From Corallium rubrum (lineage: Eukaryota; Cnidaria; Anthozoa; Scleralcyonacea; Coralliidae), in contig OZ036010.1 in NCBI GenBank assembly GCA_964035015.1, forward strand, positions 6,013,467 through 6,077,466: a DNA stretch of 64,000 bases, read 5' to 3'. Position 1 is the first letter of the stretch; each line of letters opens with the position of its first letter. Shown here piece by piece: positions 1 to 13,200 of the stretch. A program made the translations under genes and the position numbers. The notes under the pieces were generated by a model. The model was not told the DNA's origin and made no database searches. It saw only the letters and a program-made list of their open reading frames with translations.

Positions 1-814
1 ATATTGTACAGCATTTCATCTATTTTAGGGGGGGGGGGGAGTCCAGGAGTGGTAGGTAGAAAATTGGCATAAACCGCCAATTAAAACTTTAAAACTTTCT
101 TAAAACTTTTACTTTAATATACATCATTTTAACCATATGAAATTGATTAAGAAAAATGATGATCTTGCAATATTTTATACAAACAGTTTTCAAACTGTAT
201 TTTAGCAAGCTTGAGCCGTCAGTATTTACCGCTGACCAACATGGCGACTGTGAAGTGCTTGTTTTTGATTTTCTTGAGGTAAGATAGATTTTTTTATTAA
301 ATGTTTGTTGAACTTCTGTTATCAGACAATATTAGTCAATATGAAAGGTGAATGAACACTTTCCATAACTTTTTTAAACATATAATTGATAAATATAAAC
401 GTTTTCAGTCGAAAATACGTCTTTAGAATGACTGTATGTTTTCAATATGGCGGCCGAATCACATGTTTGTCTAATTTCGGTGTATTTGCTAGAATTTTTT
501 GATTGACTATTCAAGACATTGCTACAGAGGCTATCTAAAACTGCTCCCAAAGTACTTAAGATACTATTTTCTTAAAAATCTCATATACTAAGCTAAAATA
601 CAGTGGCCAAACTTGCAATATATACGCACGACACCAATAGTTAACAGTACCATCTAGTAAAAATAAATGTGTTGTTTTTTTTCATTAAATATATACTGTT
701 ATTGCCAATTTCTGTTAAATATTGTTCAATGACCGCAAGATAAAACATATCAAGTCACCAAAACATTGTCCTTTTCCCAAAAATATAGATATTTACAATG
801 ATCACCAGCCAGGT
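1..814. other. AT-rich upstream flank of the left transposon-like gene
   Basis: No convincing complete gene is visible here. A short ATG-led stretch at 241-279 ends in a consensus donor (AG|GTAAG at 280) and would encode a hydrophobic 12-13 residue peptide. It could be a 5' exon of the downstream plus-strand gene, but its phase does not match any acceptor I could identify. A G run lies at 30-39. A second ATGGCGGC-type motif, common near animal promoters, sits near 448. Confidence 0.3.
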
Positions 815-3561
815 ATGGATAGCTTTTGTATTATACACAATAAGGCTGTAAAGATTGACAAAGATGACCGGCTTATAAGCCCCCGAAGTTACGAGTCATG
901 GTTAACTTTATTCGAAGCTGCTAAAGTACGAAATTTCGAGCCAGTCCTTGAACTAGCAAAGACTCTAAATGAAAACGAGGTCCCATCCATAGCATATCAC
1001 CGGCAGTGCAGAAGCAGGTTCACTTTAAAAAGGGATTTAGAATCGCTAAGGCAAGTCACTGGAGGTGTAAAGGAAAATAATAATGAGGATGAAGTAGCTC
1101 GCCCAAAGAAAAGAAACACATCTTCAAGTAATTGTGTTGAGAAATGTATCTTCTGCAGTAAAGACAAGTATGTACGGTCTCTAAATTCACGGGAAAAGCT
1201 TGTAAAAGCCGCACAGCTAAGGGTTGACAAGACGTTGCGAGATACAGCAGTCAAAAAATGCGATGAAAAGATTTTGGCAGTTACCAGCAGGGACATTGTT
1301 GCTGCTCAGGCGCATTACCACAGATCATGTTACCGGGAATACACACGGCCTACAAAAGCCTCACAAGCAAGTGCAAGTTCTGATGAAGAGATGGATGCTG
1401 AGTATGATGCCTTTAGCGATCTGTTCGAGTATATCAGAGCAGTGGTGTTAGATAAGCAGAAAGTTGTTTCGATGACCGACCTAGCAAAAGAGTTAGAGTT
1501 ATCTGTTCAGTCAAAACGAGAAGGAAAGCTAAAGGAGTCCTCAAAAAAACACATAAGGAGGAAAATAGAAGCAGAGTTTGGATCCACCTTGGAGATCTTT
1601 CAGAACGATAAAGGAAAACTTTTGGTAATGGCAGCCAACCTCAGTCTTAGAGAAACAGTCAAAAGCAAAGTGGCTTTGGAGAATGAAATTGAGACCTTGA
1701 AGCTAAAGACCAATGACATGCAAAGTGTGGTTGATCAGTGTGCCTTGTATATCCGAAGATCTGTATTGGATGCGAAATGGAACTCGTCCTGGCCTATCCA
1801 TCCATCTGATTTAACTGCAGACCACTTCCAAGTACCTGATTGCCTAAACCGGTTCCTTAAAGGAGTACTAGCAGGCGACCCTGGAATCAATAGCTCCTCT
1901 CAACGACTTGAGACTCTGGTGAAGTCATTCAGCCAGGATATCATCTACGCAACGACATCTGGCCGGACAAAACCACCGAAACAAATTCTTTTGGCATATG
2001 GTGTCAAAACCCTTACAGGAAATGTAGAGCTCATTCAGATGCTGAATAGATTTGGCCATGGTGTGTCTTATTCTCAGTTAGAAGAAAACGACACAGCTTT
2101 GTGTTTGCAAAAAATGGCGTCCAACTTAAATCAAAGCCCGATTCTTCCAGAAGCTATTAAACCTAACGTGTTTACGAACTTAGCATGGGACAACATTGAC
2201 CGATTAGAAGAAACTCTAACTGGTGAAGGAACGACCCATCGGGTAAATGGAATAGCAATCCAGCCAAGGGTGTATGGTCCACACCTCCCCCAAGCCGCGC
2301 TTCCTGTAATTCCAAAGCGTAAACAGAGAAGCATCACGCAGGAAGTCCGACCGCTCCAAACATACATATCAGGAGAACGAGTGGGCCCCCCACCACTGGC
2401 AGTTATAGATAATGATGGTCAACAGCAACAGGAAGCAAAGATGGCAGCAAGGAAGAATCTCATTTGGTTGCTTGCGCGAAAGGCAGACTGTAACACCGAC
2501 AAGCAGCAAATTCCAGGCTGGACTGGCTTTAATATTAAGGCGCGTATCCAAGAGCCTGTTACGCAAGACGTGGTGGGTTACCTGCCAACGATCAATGCTC
2601 CTGCAACTCACCTAAGCACCGTTAACGAAATATTGCGTCAGTCCGAAGAAATCAGGAAGACGCTTAATCTCAAGAAGATCGTGGTTGTCATGGATCAAGC
2701 ATTGTATGCAAAAGCAGCAGAAGTCGCCTGGAAGAATCAAGATGATTATGGATCTGTTCTTCTAAGATTAGGGGCATTCCATACTATCTGCAACATACTT
2801 TCCATCATTGGAAAACGTTTTCAAGATGCTGGTTTGCGTGATATTTGCATTGAGTCGGGAATAATTGCTGAAGGATCTGTATCAAGCGTTCTTGATGGTA
2901 AAATGTACAACCGAGCCGTCAGAGTCCATAAGTACATATACGAAGCTCTGATGCGTCTGGTATGGCAGCAATTCCTTTCCTGGGTAACGAGTACTCATCC
3001 TAACAAGCTAGCGAGTGTGCGTACAGTACAAGATAGTGTCAACGAGATGGCTGATAGGTTTACTCCGGAACAGCACGACGCGATGATGCAAAGTGAAACT
3101 CTGGCAGATGTGCATGACTTATGGAATCAGTTTATACTTTACCTCCGCTATGAGAATGGTGATTTGTCTGCATTCTGGATGTCCTATATCCAAGTCGTTG
3201 AAGATGTGCTTCTAGGACTGATCCGAGCGTCCCGAGAAGGTAACTGGCAGCTTCATCTTCATGCTGTTTGTCAGATGATCCCCTGGTGCTTCGCTTATGA
3301 TAAGGTCAACTATGCAAGGTACCTACCAGTGTACTATGCACAAATGATGAATCTGCCTACCGACCACCCTGATGTGCATCGCGAGTTCATGAATGGACAC
3401 TTCTCTGTTCAACTAGGAAAGAAAAATCCCTTTGGCCGTTTACCAGTTGACCAAACAACGGAGGTTACAGTCAATAAAGACACTAAAACGACCGGAGGCG
3501 TAACTAAGTTCAGCTTGAAGACAGGCGCTGTAAACAGATTCTACATGACGGCTGAATACAG
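815..3561 (+). CDS. Exon 1 of putative AcademX-like transposon protein (N-terminal 915 codons)
   Basis: The frame is open from 719, after a stop at 716-718. I chose the ATG at 815 because the recognisable conserved region starts there. Visible features: a C5-x2-H8 ... H62-x2-C65 module, and a second C111-x2-C114 ... H169-x2-C172 module, both C2HC-like and probably zinc-binding. A charged, helix-rich region follows at about residues 200-320. The C-terminal half has a long conserved block around 2,680-3,300 (MDQALYAKAAEVAW, then GKRFQDAGLRD) that is probably the transposase-like core. The exon ends inside an Arg codon at AG|GTGTTT (donor 3,562). Joining to 3,717 restores AEYR-CSFLGQLRD in frame. 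Without splicing the frame runs to a stop at 3,631. The family assignment is inferred from the nuclease domain in exon 2. An otherwise uncharacterised domesticated gene is possible. Confidence 0.7.
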
Positions 3562-3716
3562 GTGTTTTATTATTATGTACAATCTTATAAAAATTCATAA
3601 AGACCCTTACAGCAGAAATACAGTGCAATAAAATAGAAATAAACTGTCTATAATATAAGTATATTTGTCTTCTTTATATACCTTGATCTTACCAGTAACT
3701 TTCAAAATCTTTCCAG

Positions 3717-5625
3717 GTGTTCTTTTCTAGGTCAGCTGAGAGATATTGTTCAAGTGAGGCGACCCTCTTTTCATCATGATGAGTTGCAAACATCAAGGAT
3801 CATTAAGGATGAGAAGGCCGTAGTAACCGTTGAGAATCTTATTCAAAGCTGGAATAACCCATTTTCCGAAAGACAAGATCTGATCAGTATATCAACAGCG
3901 AAAGAAGCTCCTGCAGAGGTATCGCACGATTTGATGCAAGCTTACGATGTTGGTGAGAAGGCGTACCAGCAATTCAAGGAGGAAAGGCTGACAAATAATC
4001 CGCCGAAGGCAAAGTTTCATGACCCACTAACACAGAAGAAACTTAAAACGTTTTCATCGCTCACGAAAAAGAAAACGATCAGCATTCAAGGGAGAAGCAC
4101 TATTCTAAAAGCTGACAGAAGTCTCTTTGGCAGAATGATGATCATTGGTCAAAGTCGGAAGATTGAGGTGAGAGAATTACTGCACCATAGTCTGGGTCCT
4201 TTGCCTTGGTCATTGGCCACACCAGAAGGGTTCCCCAGGAAGACAAACAAGGCAGCTTTGGCCACGTATCTTCAGAAAGATGTCCAGCTGGCGGACAGGA
4301 TACCACCAAATTCAGCAACTATAGTAGATGGAATAAATCTTGTACAAAAGTTGAATGTTGGCAGCAACCAAACAACATTTGGGCATGTCGCATCTTCCCT
4401 TCTATCCATGGTTCTCCACGCAGGCTCACAAAGTAGCCGAATAGACGTGGTGTTTGATGTGTATAGAGAGAACTCCATCAAGAATGCAGAAAGAACCATC
4501 CGTGGAGAAGAACAAGGAGTCCAATTCGCAAATATAACCGCTTCACAACTTATAAGGCAGTGGAGAAAGTTTCTTAGTCAATTAAACAACAAGACCAACC
4601 TGATAAGATTTTTGGTTACGGAGTGGAAAAATCGGCAGTACACCGAAAGACTTCATGGAAAGGTCATGTACGCCACATGTGATAATCGCTGCTGGAAGAT
4701 TACAGAAGAAGACAGCGTGGAAGTACTCGAGTTATCTAGCTGCCAGGAAGAGGCCGACACTCGACTCTTGCTTCATGCTGCGCATGCTTCACAAGAAGGA
4801 TATGAAGCAGTTGTCATCAATTCTGAGGACACCGATGTTTTCATATTACTAACTGCTTTCTCAAACTCCATTGATGCCAGCCTTTTCCAGAAATGTGGTT
4901 CTCAAACGCGAACGAAGCTGATAGATATCGACAAGATCGCAACAGCTCTCGGTGAAAGTCTGTGCAGAGCTATTATCGGACTGCATTCATTTACAGGATG
5001 TGACACGGTGAGTGCGTTTGCTGGCAAAGGTAAAATCAAAGCCTTGAAGATGGCGAAAGCCGACGAGCATGCTAGGAGAGCATTTAGCATGCTAGGCCAG
5101 ACATGGGATCTACCAGCTGAGCTCTTTGTTCAGATAGAAAAGATCACCTGTGCACTGTACACGCCTGGAGCAAACACAAGTAATGTGAACGATGCGAGGT
5201 ACAACCTGTTCTGTGCAAAAAACGGAGAGATAGAATCCCATCAACTACCCCCATGTCAGGACTGTCTCAAGAAACATGTTTTGCGCACTAACTATCAAGC
5301 TTGTATTTGGAAACGAAGCCTAGAGCGAAACCCAGCAATCCCAAGTCCTGTTGGCATGGGCTGGAAGTTGGAAAACGAAAGTCTCGTTGTTGACTGGATG
5401 GATGGAAGACCTGCCCCAGACACTGTTCTGGCACTTCTGGCATGTAAATGCAAAAGATCCTGTAGCCTTCCTACCTGTGTGTGTTTAGTTAATGGTTTGA
5501 AATGTACAGATATCTGCACATTGAAGGACTGCGTTAACCAGTGGCAAACTGAAGATGACGTTAACATGGAAGAATTAGATAGTGAAGACGAGGCAGACGA
5601 CGACGAGACAGAAGAAAACGATTAG
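3717..5625 (+). CDS. Exon 2 of putative AcademX-like protein: XPG/FEN1-like nuclease and Cys-rich tail
   Basis: The acceptor is TTTCCAG at 3,710-3,716; the intron 3,562-3,716 is 155 nt. The joined protein would be about 1,551 residues. The segment 4,321-5,050 reads like an XPG/FEN1 PIN-fold nuclease. In order it shows IVDG, VVFDVYRENS, QEEADTRLLLHA, INSEDTDVF (the SED-x-D signature) and GCDTVSAFAGKGKIKALKM, which resembles the helix-hairpin-helix after GCDY in FEN1. Near the C-terminus is a Cys-rich CXC-like block (CKCKRSC...CVC...C...C) at 5,440-5,545, then an acidic tail and a TAG stop. Academ-superfamily transposons are known to carry XPG-type nucleases, which is the basis for the family call. 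The acidic residues look intact, so the nuclease may be functional. The frame is undamaged, unlike most mobile DNA in the window. Confidence 0.7.
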
Positions 5626-6462
5626 CGACATTACGTAAGCAAGACGTTGGCTGCACGTTGCCAACGTACGTATACCGGATTAATATGAATTTCATAGTGT
5701 TTATGTCTACTATTTAATACCTAGGGATATGTCGTCAACGTTTATCATGACATGATAGATTTTGGTTAAACTAATGAAAATATGTACACCCAGAGCACCA
5801 TGTTAATAGTATTTCTTAAAAGGGACTGGGCCCGAGTTTGAGAGAATAGTATAAAAGCGATCTATGACAATGAAACTAGATAAATATTTTGTTATATTGT
5901 TTAACTAACGTATTAAGCTGAAGTTGAGAGACGAAATATTCACAATAAATAATAAATTTTTCGAGAGTAAAATGTTTGTCAGCTCTTATTGTAATATTAC
6001 AGACGTTTAAATCGTGTGACTGATCACGTGATTGCTACAATTGACATTTTATGCATGGCTATAAGTGATTTGAGGGTATGAGGGTATGCCAGATATAACA
6101 GTTTTATTTTGTCATGTTTATCTAATATTTCAAGCGTTCAAACTAATTTTATGGAACAAATAAGTCCAAAACGATGCCACGCAATAATTTCTGTGGCCCA
6201 CAGAGGAGGGGTACGTGAACAGTGCTCTTATACCTTAACGCTGTGAGATACACACTGCTATCAACCGAAAAAATAAACTAGGGATATTGATCTTTATATT
6301 GAGGGGTATTAGCCTTTGTCCCCCTGAGTGGTACCAATACACCTTTCATGGGGTCCTGGCTCATGCACTATAAGCCCCTTCGATGAGCTTCATTGCTCTT
6401 GGGTAAACGTTATTAATATATATGTTTAAATAAAAAAAAAAGAAAAAAAAAAAAAAAAAAAG
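5626..6462. other. 3' flank of the transposon gene ending in a poly-A tract
   Basis: There is no ORF of note. The stretch 6,150-6,420 resembles a retroelement or transcript 3' end, and is followed by an A-rich tract with AATAAA-like sequence at 6,428-6,461. It could be the 3' UTR of the upstream gene or a 5'-truncated retrocopy. The upstream gene retains its intron, so a processed copy of that gene is not the explanation. Confidence 0.3.
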
Positions 6463-7092
6463 TATATGTTCAAATTTACTAAAGTAAACCATTACCAGTA
6501 TTTATATAATATGGAAAGTGTAAGGTGTCACATGATGGCTATGAAAATACTAATGAAAGTTAAGTACAGACATGTATGTTTGTGTATTTATATGTATAAA
6601 GCATATATGCAATATTTACATATTTTGATAGTTGTCATGTTGGAAATTTCTTGCATAAAACTACAGTACACCCAGAATTTTACAACACTGTACAACACTT
6701 ATTGTGAATAAAGGTGTAACTGTAGTTTAGCGGACAATAGTATCAAACACTAGTCCGTAGGTTCAAACCAACATAAACCCTAAGTCCTTACTCATTCCCA
6801 GGTCCTCCTCTATAAAGCTTAACAGGGAGGCTCATGGGATATTACTTCATGTATGTCTATTACTTTGTCTTGGGTTAGGATTAGGGTTTGTGATGGGGAT
6901 AGGTTTTCAGGAAGTATCTGGGTTTTGGTCAGTACTGGTTTAGTCATACATGAAGTACCTGTCCCTAGATGCCTTCTCAGGCAGCTGGCAGGCAAGTGGT
7001 ATATTCTAAACTGCAGTCTATATTGTAAAGAAATATTAATACAAAATCTTATTGATGAATATTTGAATAATGACGCTCTACATGTATATTAC
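6463..7092. other. Intronic sequence without recognised genes
   Basis: I looked on the minus strand for a transmembrane or kinase exon continuing the left receptor gene and found none. A weak inverted repeat (ACTTCATGTATG / CATACATGAAGT) brackets 6,844-6,957. Confidence 0.4.
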
Positions 7093-7254
7093 CTTCAATG
7101 CAATCTTCCAATCTTGAGCTGGAAATATTAACAGTTATTTTATCAGTAGCACAAGGAGTACACTGTGTTTTTCCAGATTGAGCTTGATAAAAATTAAGAG
7201 GACACTTTTGACAATCTTGTTTAGTGTGGTTAAAAGCTGATCCAGGAGAGCAAT
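7093..7254 (-). CDS. GCC2/GCC3 module exon 9 (last visible)
   Basis: This 162-nt phase 1-1 exon lies between AATATAG and GTAATATA. The module is CSPGSAFNHTKQDC...CPLNFYQA...CTPCATDKIT...DCIE. The intact donor shows that the transcript continues to the left. Confidence 0.75.
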
Positions 7255-10200
7255 CTATATTTGAGAATAAAATATATTAAATAATTGCAAATAATTGCAG
7301 TTCTTCAATTTCTTCAATTTCAGTACAAAACTCTCCTTTATCCACTCCTCTCTTCTCTTCTCTTCTCTTCTCTTCTCTTCTCTTCTCTTCTCTTCTCTTC
7401 TCTTCTCTTCTCTTCTCTTCTCTTCTCTTCTCTTCTCTTCTCTTCTCTTCTCTTCTCTTCTCTTCTCTTCTCTTCTCTTCTCTTCCCTTCCCTTCCCTTC
7501 CCTTCCCTTCCCTTCCCTTCCCTTCCCTTCCCTTCCCTTCCCTTCCCTTCCCTTCCCTTCCCCTCCCCTCCCTCCCATCCCTTCCCTTCCCATCCCATCC
7601 CATCCCATCCCTTCCCTTCCCTTCCCTTCCCTTCCCTTCCCTTCCCTTCCCTTCCCTTCCCTTCCCTTCCCTTCCCTTCCCTTCCCTTCTCTTCTCTTCT
7701 CTTCTCTTCTCTTCTCTTCTCTTCTCTTCTCTTCTCTTCTCTTCTCTTCTCTTCTCTTCTCTTCTCTTCTCTTCTCTTCTCTTCTCTTCTCTTCTCTTCT
7801 CTTCTCTTCTCTTCTCTTCTCTTCTCTTCTCTTCTCTATTCCACTCTGATTCCACCCCACATTACTTTGCCCCTGTCTTTTTCACTACACTTCTTTCCAC
7901 TTCACATTACTCCACTGCTCTCTACTTCACAGTACTCCACTGCTCTCTACTCTACTCTACTCCACTCCATTCCACTCCACTCCACTCCACTCCACTCCAC
8001 TCCACTCCACTCCACTCCACTCCACTCCACTCCACTCCACTCCACTCCACTCCACTCCACTCCACTCCACTCCACTCCACTCCACTCCACTCCACTCTAC
8101 TTCAGTAGACTATACTCTACTCCACCTTGGCTTCGCCTATATTATATACTCATAGTGAATCATGTACATGTACATTTCGGTACTGTACAGGTTTGTCCTT
8201 ACTTTTAATGCAGTCCTGTATGGTTGAGCTGGAGACATTCACGGTTATTGTACCATTAGGACAAGCAATACATTCTGTTGTTCCTGACTGTGGTTGAAAT
8301 GAATTCAGAGAACAATTTTGGCAATCTCGTATAGTATAATTAAATGCTGATCCAGGAGGACAATCTGTATGATCAAAATGTAATTTCCAAATATAAATTC
8401 AACATATTCCTAATCATCCACCGATTCACTAACCAACCAATCAACTAATTCTTCCTACTTGCGCATCAACCAACTAAGTGCACCAATTTCCTGTTGAACA
8501 GTGTAATTATTTTCTTCGTTCAATGACTATTGTATACTTACCTTTAATGCAATCTTGCAGACTTGAGCTAGAAACATTAAGGGTTATTTCGCCATCAGGA
8601 CAATGCATACACTCTGTTTTCCCCAACTGTGGTTGAAATGAATTGAGTGGACAATGCTGGCAATCTCGAATCGTTTGGTTGAAAAATGAGCCAGCAGGGC
8701 AGTCTACGTACAAGAATGAAGTATTTCAATCAATATATTATACATATACATGTACTAGGTAATAGGTATTATAAAATAACATGTATACTACGCGAGCCCT
8801 GATTGGTCAATTGCCGTGTTTGGATCAGAGTATCCAAACACGGAAAATTCCCGCCAAAACGATTTTTTGAAAATGTCGGACAGTATATCATATTCACTTG
8901 TGATTATTTTATAAAAGAAATACCAAATGTTTTTTTCCATGTTTGGAGACTCTTATCCAAAGACTTGGGAAATTGCTCGACTTTCGAAAAGCTAAAAACA
9001 CTCGCCTACGGCTCGTGTTTTGTCACGCTTTTCTTCAGTCTCGCAATTTCCCGTGTGTTTGGATCAGAGTATCCAAACACGGAAAACCATTTGGTATTTC
9101 TTTAATACTGTTCATACATGAATAAATATACTTCTTAACCTCATTAATAATTCATAAGATGAAAACAAAGGCAATCAGCACCGAGACGGAGTTTGGATAT
9201 GTGATCAAACACTTGCATAATAAGCCAACTTTTACATCAAATTTCTCTTAATTATTATTATCAGCTCAAACACCCTTCTCGTATTTGATGTAATATTTCA
9301 TAAACGAGTGGGAGTGTTTTACCAGGGGTTACAAACACGAGAGGACGACGAAAATCAGAACAGAGTAATTTTCATTGTTCTCGAGTGTTTGTAAAACATG
9401 AGAGAATAATGAAAATCACGAGTCTGCAGGCCGAATGATTTTTATTGTTTTCGAATGTTTTACAAACACGAGAGAACATAGAAAATTACGAGGTGATAGG
9501 CCGAGTGATTTTTGTTGTTCTCGAGTGTTTGTAACCCCTGGTAAAACCCGATGCACGAGTTTATGAAATAGCTTCTCAATCGTCTATTATAGTAGAATTC
9601 GCGCGAGGCCTTGGTGATATTGGTGCATATTAGATTAGACGCCACAATGGTTTATATTAGTACCCAATTGCTGGGTTGCACGTTACGTCATGGCGGCCAT
9701 GTTGGTTGGTAACCAACATGGCCGCTGTGTCTTTGTCCTCTAAGTCTCAGGGAATTGATTGCTACCAACCAATATCTCCAACCTCGTACCCAGGCTCTTT
9801 TCAACCCGCCGCGCGGAGAAAAGACCCTGGTATATCATGGTCACGTGACTACCGGAATCTGGTTGTGACAAATTTTGTTTGGCAAGGGTGGGTAGAGAGG
9901 ATTTGAAGCTTTCGTTTGAAAGAAATACCGTTTGAGAAAATACTTCGATCTTGGATTCAAGAGTTCAGTGCTAAGTGGGTACGATATGATTTCTGATTAT
10001 GTTCACAAGAAACGGGTAACGTAGAAGAGAGTCGCGCTGCAGAGAAGCGAAGCAAAGAAGCAGATCGCAGACGGTATTAAATAATTCACCATTTGAATTT
10101 CAAATTCACCTATTCCTTCTCTAGCTCGAGCTCTAGCTGCTGAAGATTTCGACCATAACGCTTATTCTTATACACAACTCTTGTTTCGATGTGAATACTA

Positions 10201-13200
10201 TACGTAAATTACCGAGGTGTAGAGCAGAGAGAAATTGGAAGCATTCGGACGATCGTCGACATTTTCCCAGACGGCAGTCTGAAGTTTTAATTTGGATAAA
10301 CAAACAACCTAGACAACCCCGAGGAAAATAGCTCAGCGCTTTGTATTTTTACGATTTATTTGGTGTGATGTATGTTGCCGATAATTGTAGTTACTGTAAA
10401 ATTAATGATCAGCCCTCAAGTTTGAGTACTGAATATCTTTGTATATTTCACTTGTTTATAACAAAAATTTGCCTCGCCCGTGCGAGACGAATCAGTTTCT
10501 GTCTCCGTTCAACGACACAGTGTAAACAAGTATAAGACTTTCTGGCTCCGCTCCACACTTCGATAATTTGCGTAGTATTCACATCAAAACAAGTAGTGTG
10601 TGTAACTGCCAGTATGGAATGTAGAGGCTGTGCACCGGACATGTCCGGTGCACAGCAACGGGAAATGGTGCACAAACTGGTGCACAAAAATGCAAAATAG
10701 CAATTATTGGTGCACACGAAAAGTGGTTATAAACAGCGGTGCACAAGCTAAGTTATAAATGGTAGAGACATTGAGACAATGCCACTGACTGATATGATAA
10801 CTATTATAGCGTAAAAAAGCTGTGTTGTTTCTGCTCCTAATAATGGACTTCATTAATTATTTTGAGCTGAATTGTTAATTTTAATTTAGTTATTTTGATA
10901 TAACCAACTTAAACAAAGAAATAAAGAGCAAACAAACTTGGGAATTAATAGACCAGACTGACCTTCAGAATTCTGTAAATTCTTCCCCCAAAATGCAGGA
11001 AATGGCATTTCAGAGAGTCTAGATTTCAAAAATTTTCGGGGGAGCATGCCCCCAAACCCCCCTACACGGGCTACACCCTACATAGTTATCATGCCTGCAG
11101 CGCTAAAATTGGCAGCCCCATTCTTTCCATGCTGGTGCCACCACTAACAGTCAAATGCCTGTTGGTGCACATGGACAAATCTATATCCTAGTATTGGTGC
11201 ACAAATATACAGGATAAGCTGATGTCCGGTGCACAAAAGATGGACATTCCATACGGGTGTGTAAGGATAGCATTATAGCAAAAACCCTGAGCAGCTAGAT
11301 AAGGAATCCGAATTAAAAACGGGAAAATATTTACGACCTGCGGTCATTAATTGCTTTTCGCTTTTCTACGCCGTCAGTACCTCGTACGTCACCCGTTTCT
11401 TGTGAACATAATCAGAAATCATATCGTACCCACTTTAATAGTGCTGAACTCTTGAATCCAATTCAAGATCAAAGTATTTTCTGAAACGGTATTTCTTTCA
11501 AACGAAAGCTTCAAATCCTCTCTACCCCACCCCTGCCCAAACAAAATTTGTCACAACCAGATTTTGGTAGTCACACGTGACCATGATATACCAAGGGTCT
11601 TTTCTCCGCGCGGCGGGTTGAAAAGAGCCTGGGTACGAGGTTGCCAATATCTCATGTTGAATTTATAATTACGAAATGTGGTAATTGATAAACGGTCTTT
11701 TGTTTGTGCTGTTTATTATCTGATTTCTTAATTATGAATTCAGTTTGTGCGACCTTTACCGGGTCTCAATACCCATACATATGACCAAATATGTTTCTTT
11801 GATTGGCTAATTAGGGCATGAATTATTAATGAGTTTAATTTATACATTGAGTCATTTACATGTACATTTTGGTGCTGTACAAGTTTGTCCTTACTTTTAA
11901 TACAGTCTTGCAATCTTGAGCTTGAGGCGTTGATGCTTATTGTACGATTAGGACAAGCAATACATTCTGTTGTTCCTGACTGTGGTTGAAATGAATTCAG
12001 AGAACAGTTTTGGCATTCCCGTATGGTATAATTAAACGCTGATCCTGGAGGACAATCTGTTTATTAAAGTCAAAATGTAATTTTTAAATTTAATACCGTT
12101 ATAATTATCAGCGAATGATATTAAAACCAAATTACTGGTTAAAGTGCCTATAAACTCAAATAAGATATTACTGATATGGTTTCTATGTAACTTGAATAGT
12201 TGAATGCCAAAATATTTGACATGAACTTCTGTTTGTTGTTATATTGAGGTTTGTATTTCCAAAATGTTAATGAGGATGACGTCAATGTAGGCATTTGTGT
12301 GTGTTTTTCTTTTCTTATGATAAATCGCTTGAAGTTTTTAATGAAAAATGACAAAATATAGAATATACTATTCAAGTATTCCGTTAACATGTGAATTGGA
12401 TAATATTTCTGCTGTAACGGAACACTGCGTATATGCAAATTATGCCTACATAGACGTCATTCTCATTACCATTTTGGAAATACAAACCTCAATATAACAA
12501 CAAGTAAAAGTTCAAATCAAAAAATATTTTGGCATTCAACTATACACATTAAATAGAATCTATATGCAGTAATATCATGTTTGGGTTTATAAGCAATCTT
12601 TGATATACTGCCGAAACGGAAAACGTATAGTAGGAGTCTAACGTTTCGAGCGAAGGCCTTCTCTCGAAACGTTAGACTCCTACGTCCTCTGTTAATTTTG
12701 GCAGTATATCAGATCATAACTACTGTTTATATACTTACTTTCAATGCAGTCCTGTATGGTTGAGCTTGAGACATTCATGGTTATTGTACCATTAGGACAA
12801 GCAATACATTCTGTTGCTCCCGATTGTGGTTGAAATGAATTGAAAGGACACTCTTGGCAATTTTGTGTTGTGTCATTGAATGCTGATCCAGGAGTACAGT
12901 CTACATAATATATAGGACGAATTTTATTAAATTCATTTGTCAAAATGGAAATACCTTCCCACTTCCATTTCTGTAGTTGGTTGTGTATTACTGTATTTCT
13001 GTAGCCGCTACCGAAGCGCGAGGGAACTTTTAGCGATAAAAGTCGTTAATTCTTAATGTATTTTCGTCTGTTGGTATCGATTTGGGATAAACATCCATTG
13101 TATTATGATTAAATGCCATTTAAAGCTAAAGTATACTATTTATGTATTTCTCAGGCTTCGGTAGGGGCTACAGAAATACAGTAATACGCAACGAACTACA

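Larger units (their letters stand above)
815..5625 (+). mobile_element. Coding core of an Academ-like DNA transposon, boundaries not resolved
   Basis: The two exons and the 155-nt intron form one uninterrupted reading frame antisense to the left receptor gene, probably inside one of its introns. I could not identify paired terminal inverted repeats in the flanks 1-814 and 5,626-6,460, so the outer limits are unknown and the left end may lie outside the window. Confidence 0.45.

Noticed and set aside
3440-3628. Minus-strand ORFs within the AcademX-like exons
   Set aside because: Shadows of the conserved plus-strand frame.
6870-6900. Telomere-like GGGTTAGGATTAGGG
   Set aside because: Only two to three imperfect units in unique sequence; no array.
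7255-8208. ORFs rich in Arg-Glu or Leu-Phe-Ser
   Set aside because: Artefact of the TCTTC/CCTTC pentanucleotide tract.
8803-9105. 100-codon ORF on the plus strand
   Set aside because: It lies wholly within a dispersed palindromic repeat that is copied at 49.6 kb, and has no domain.
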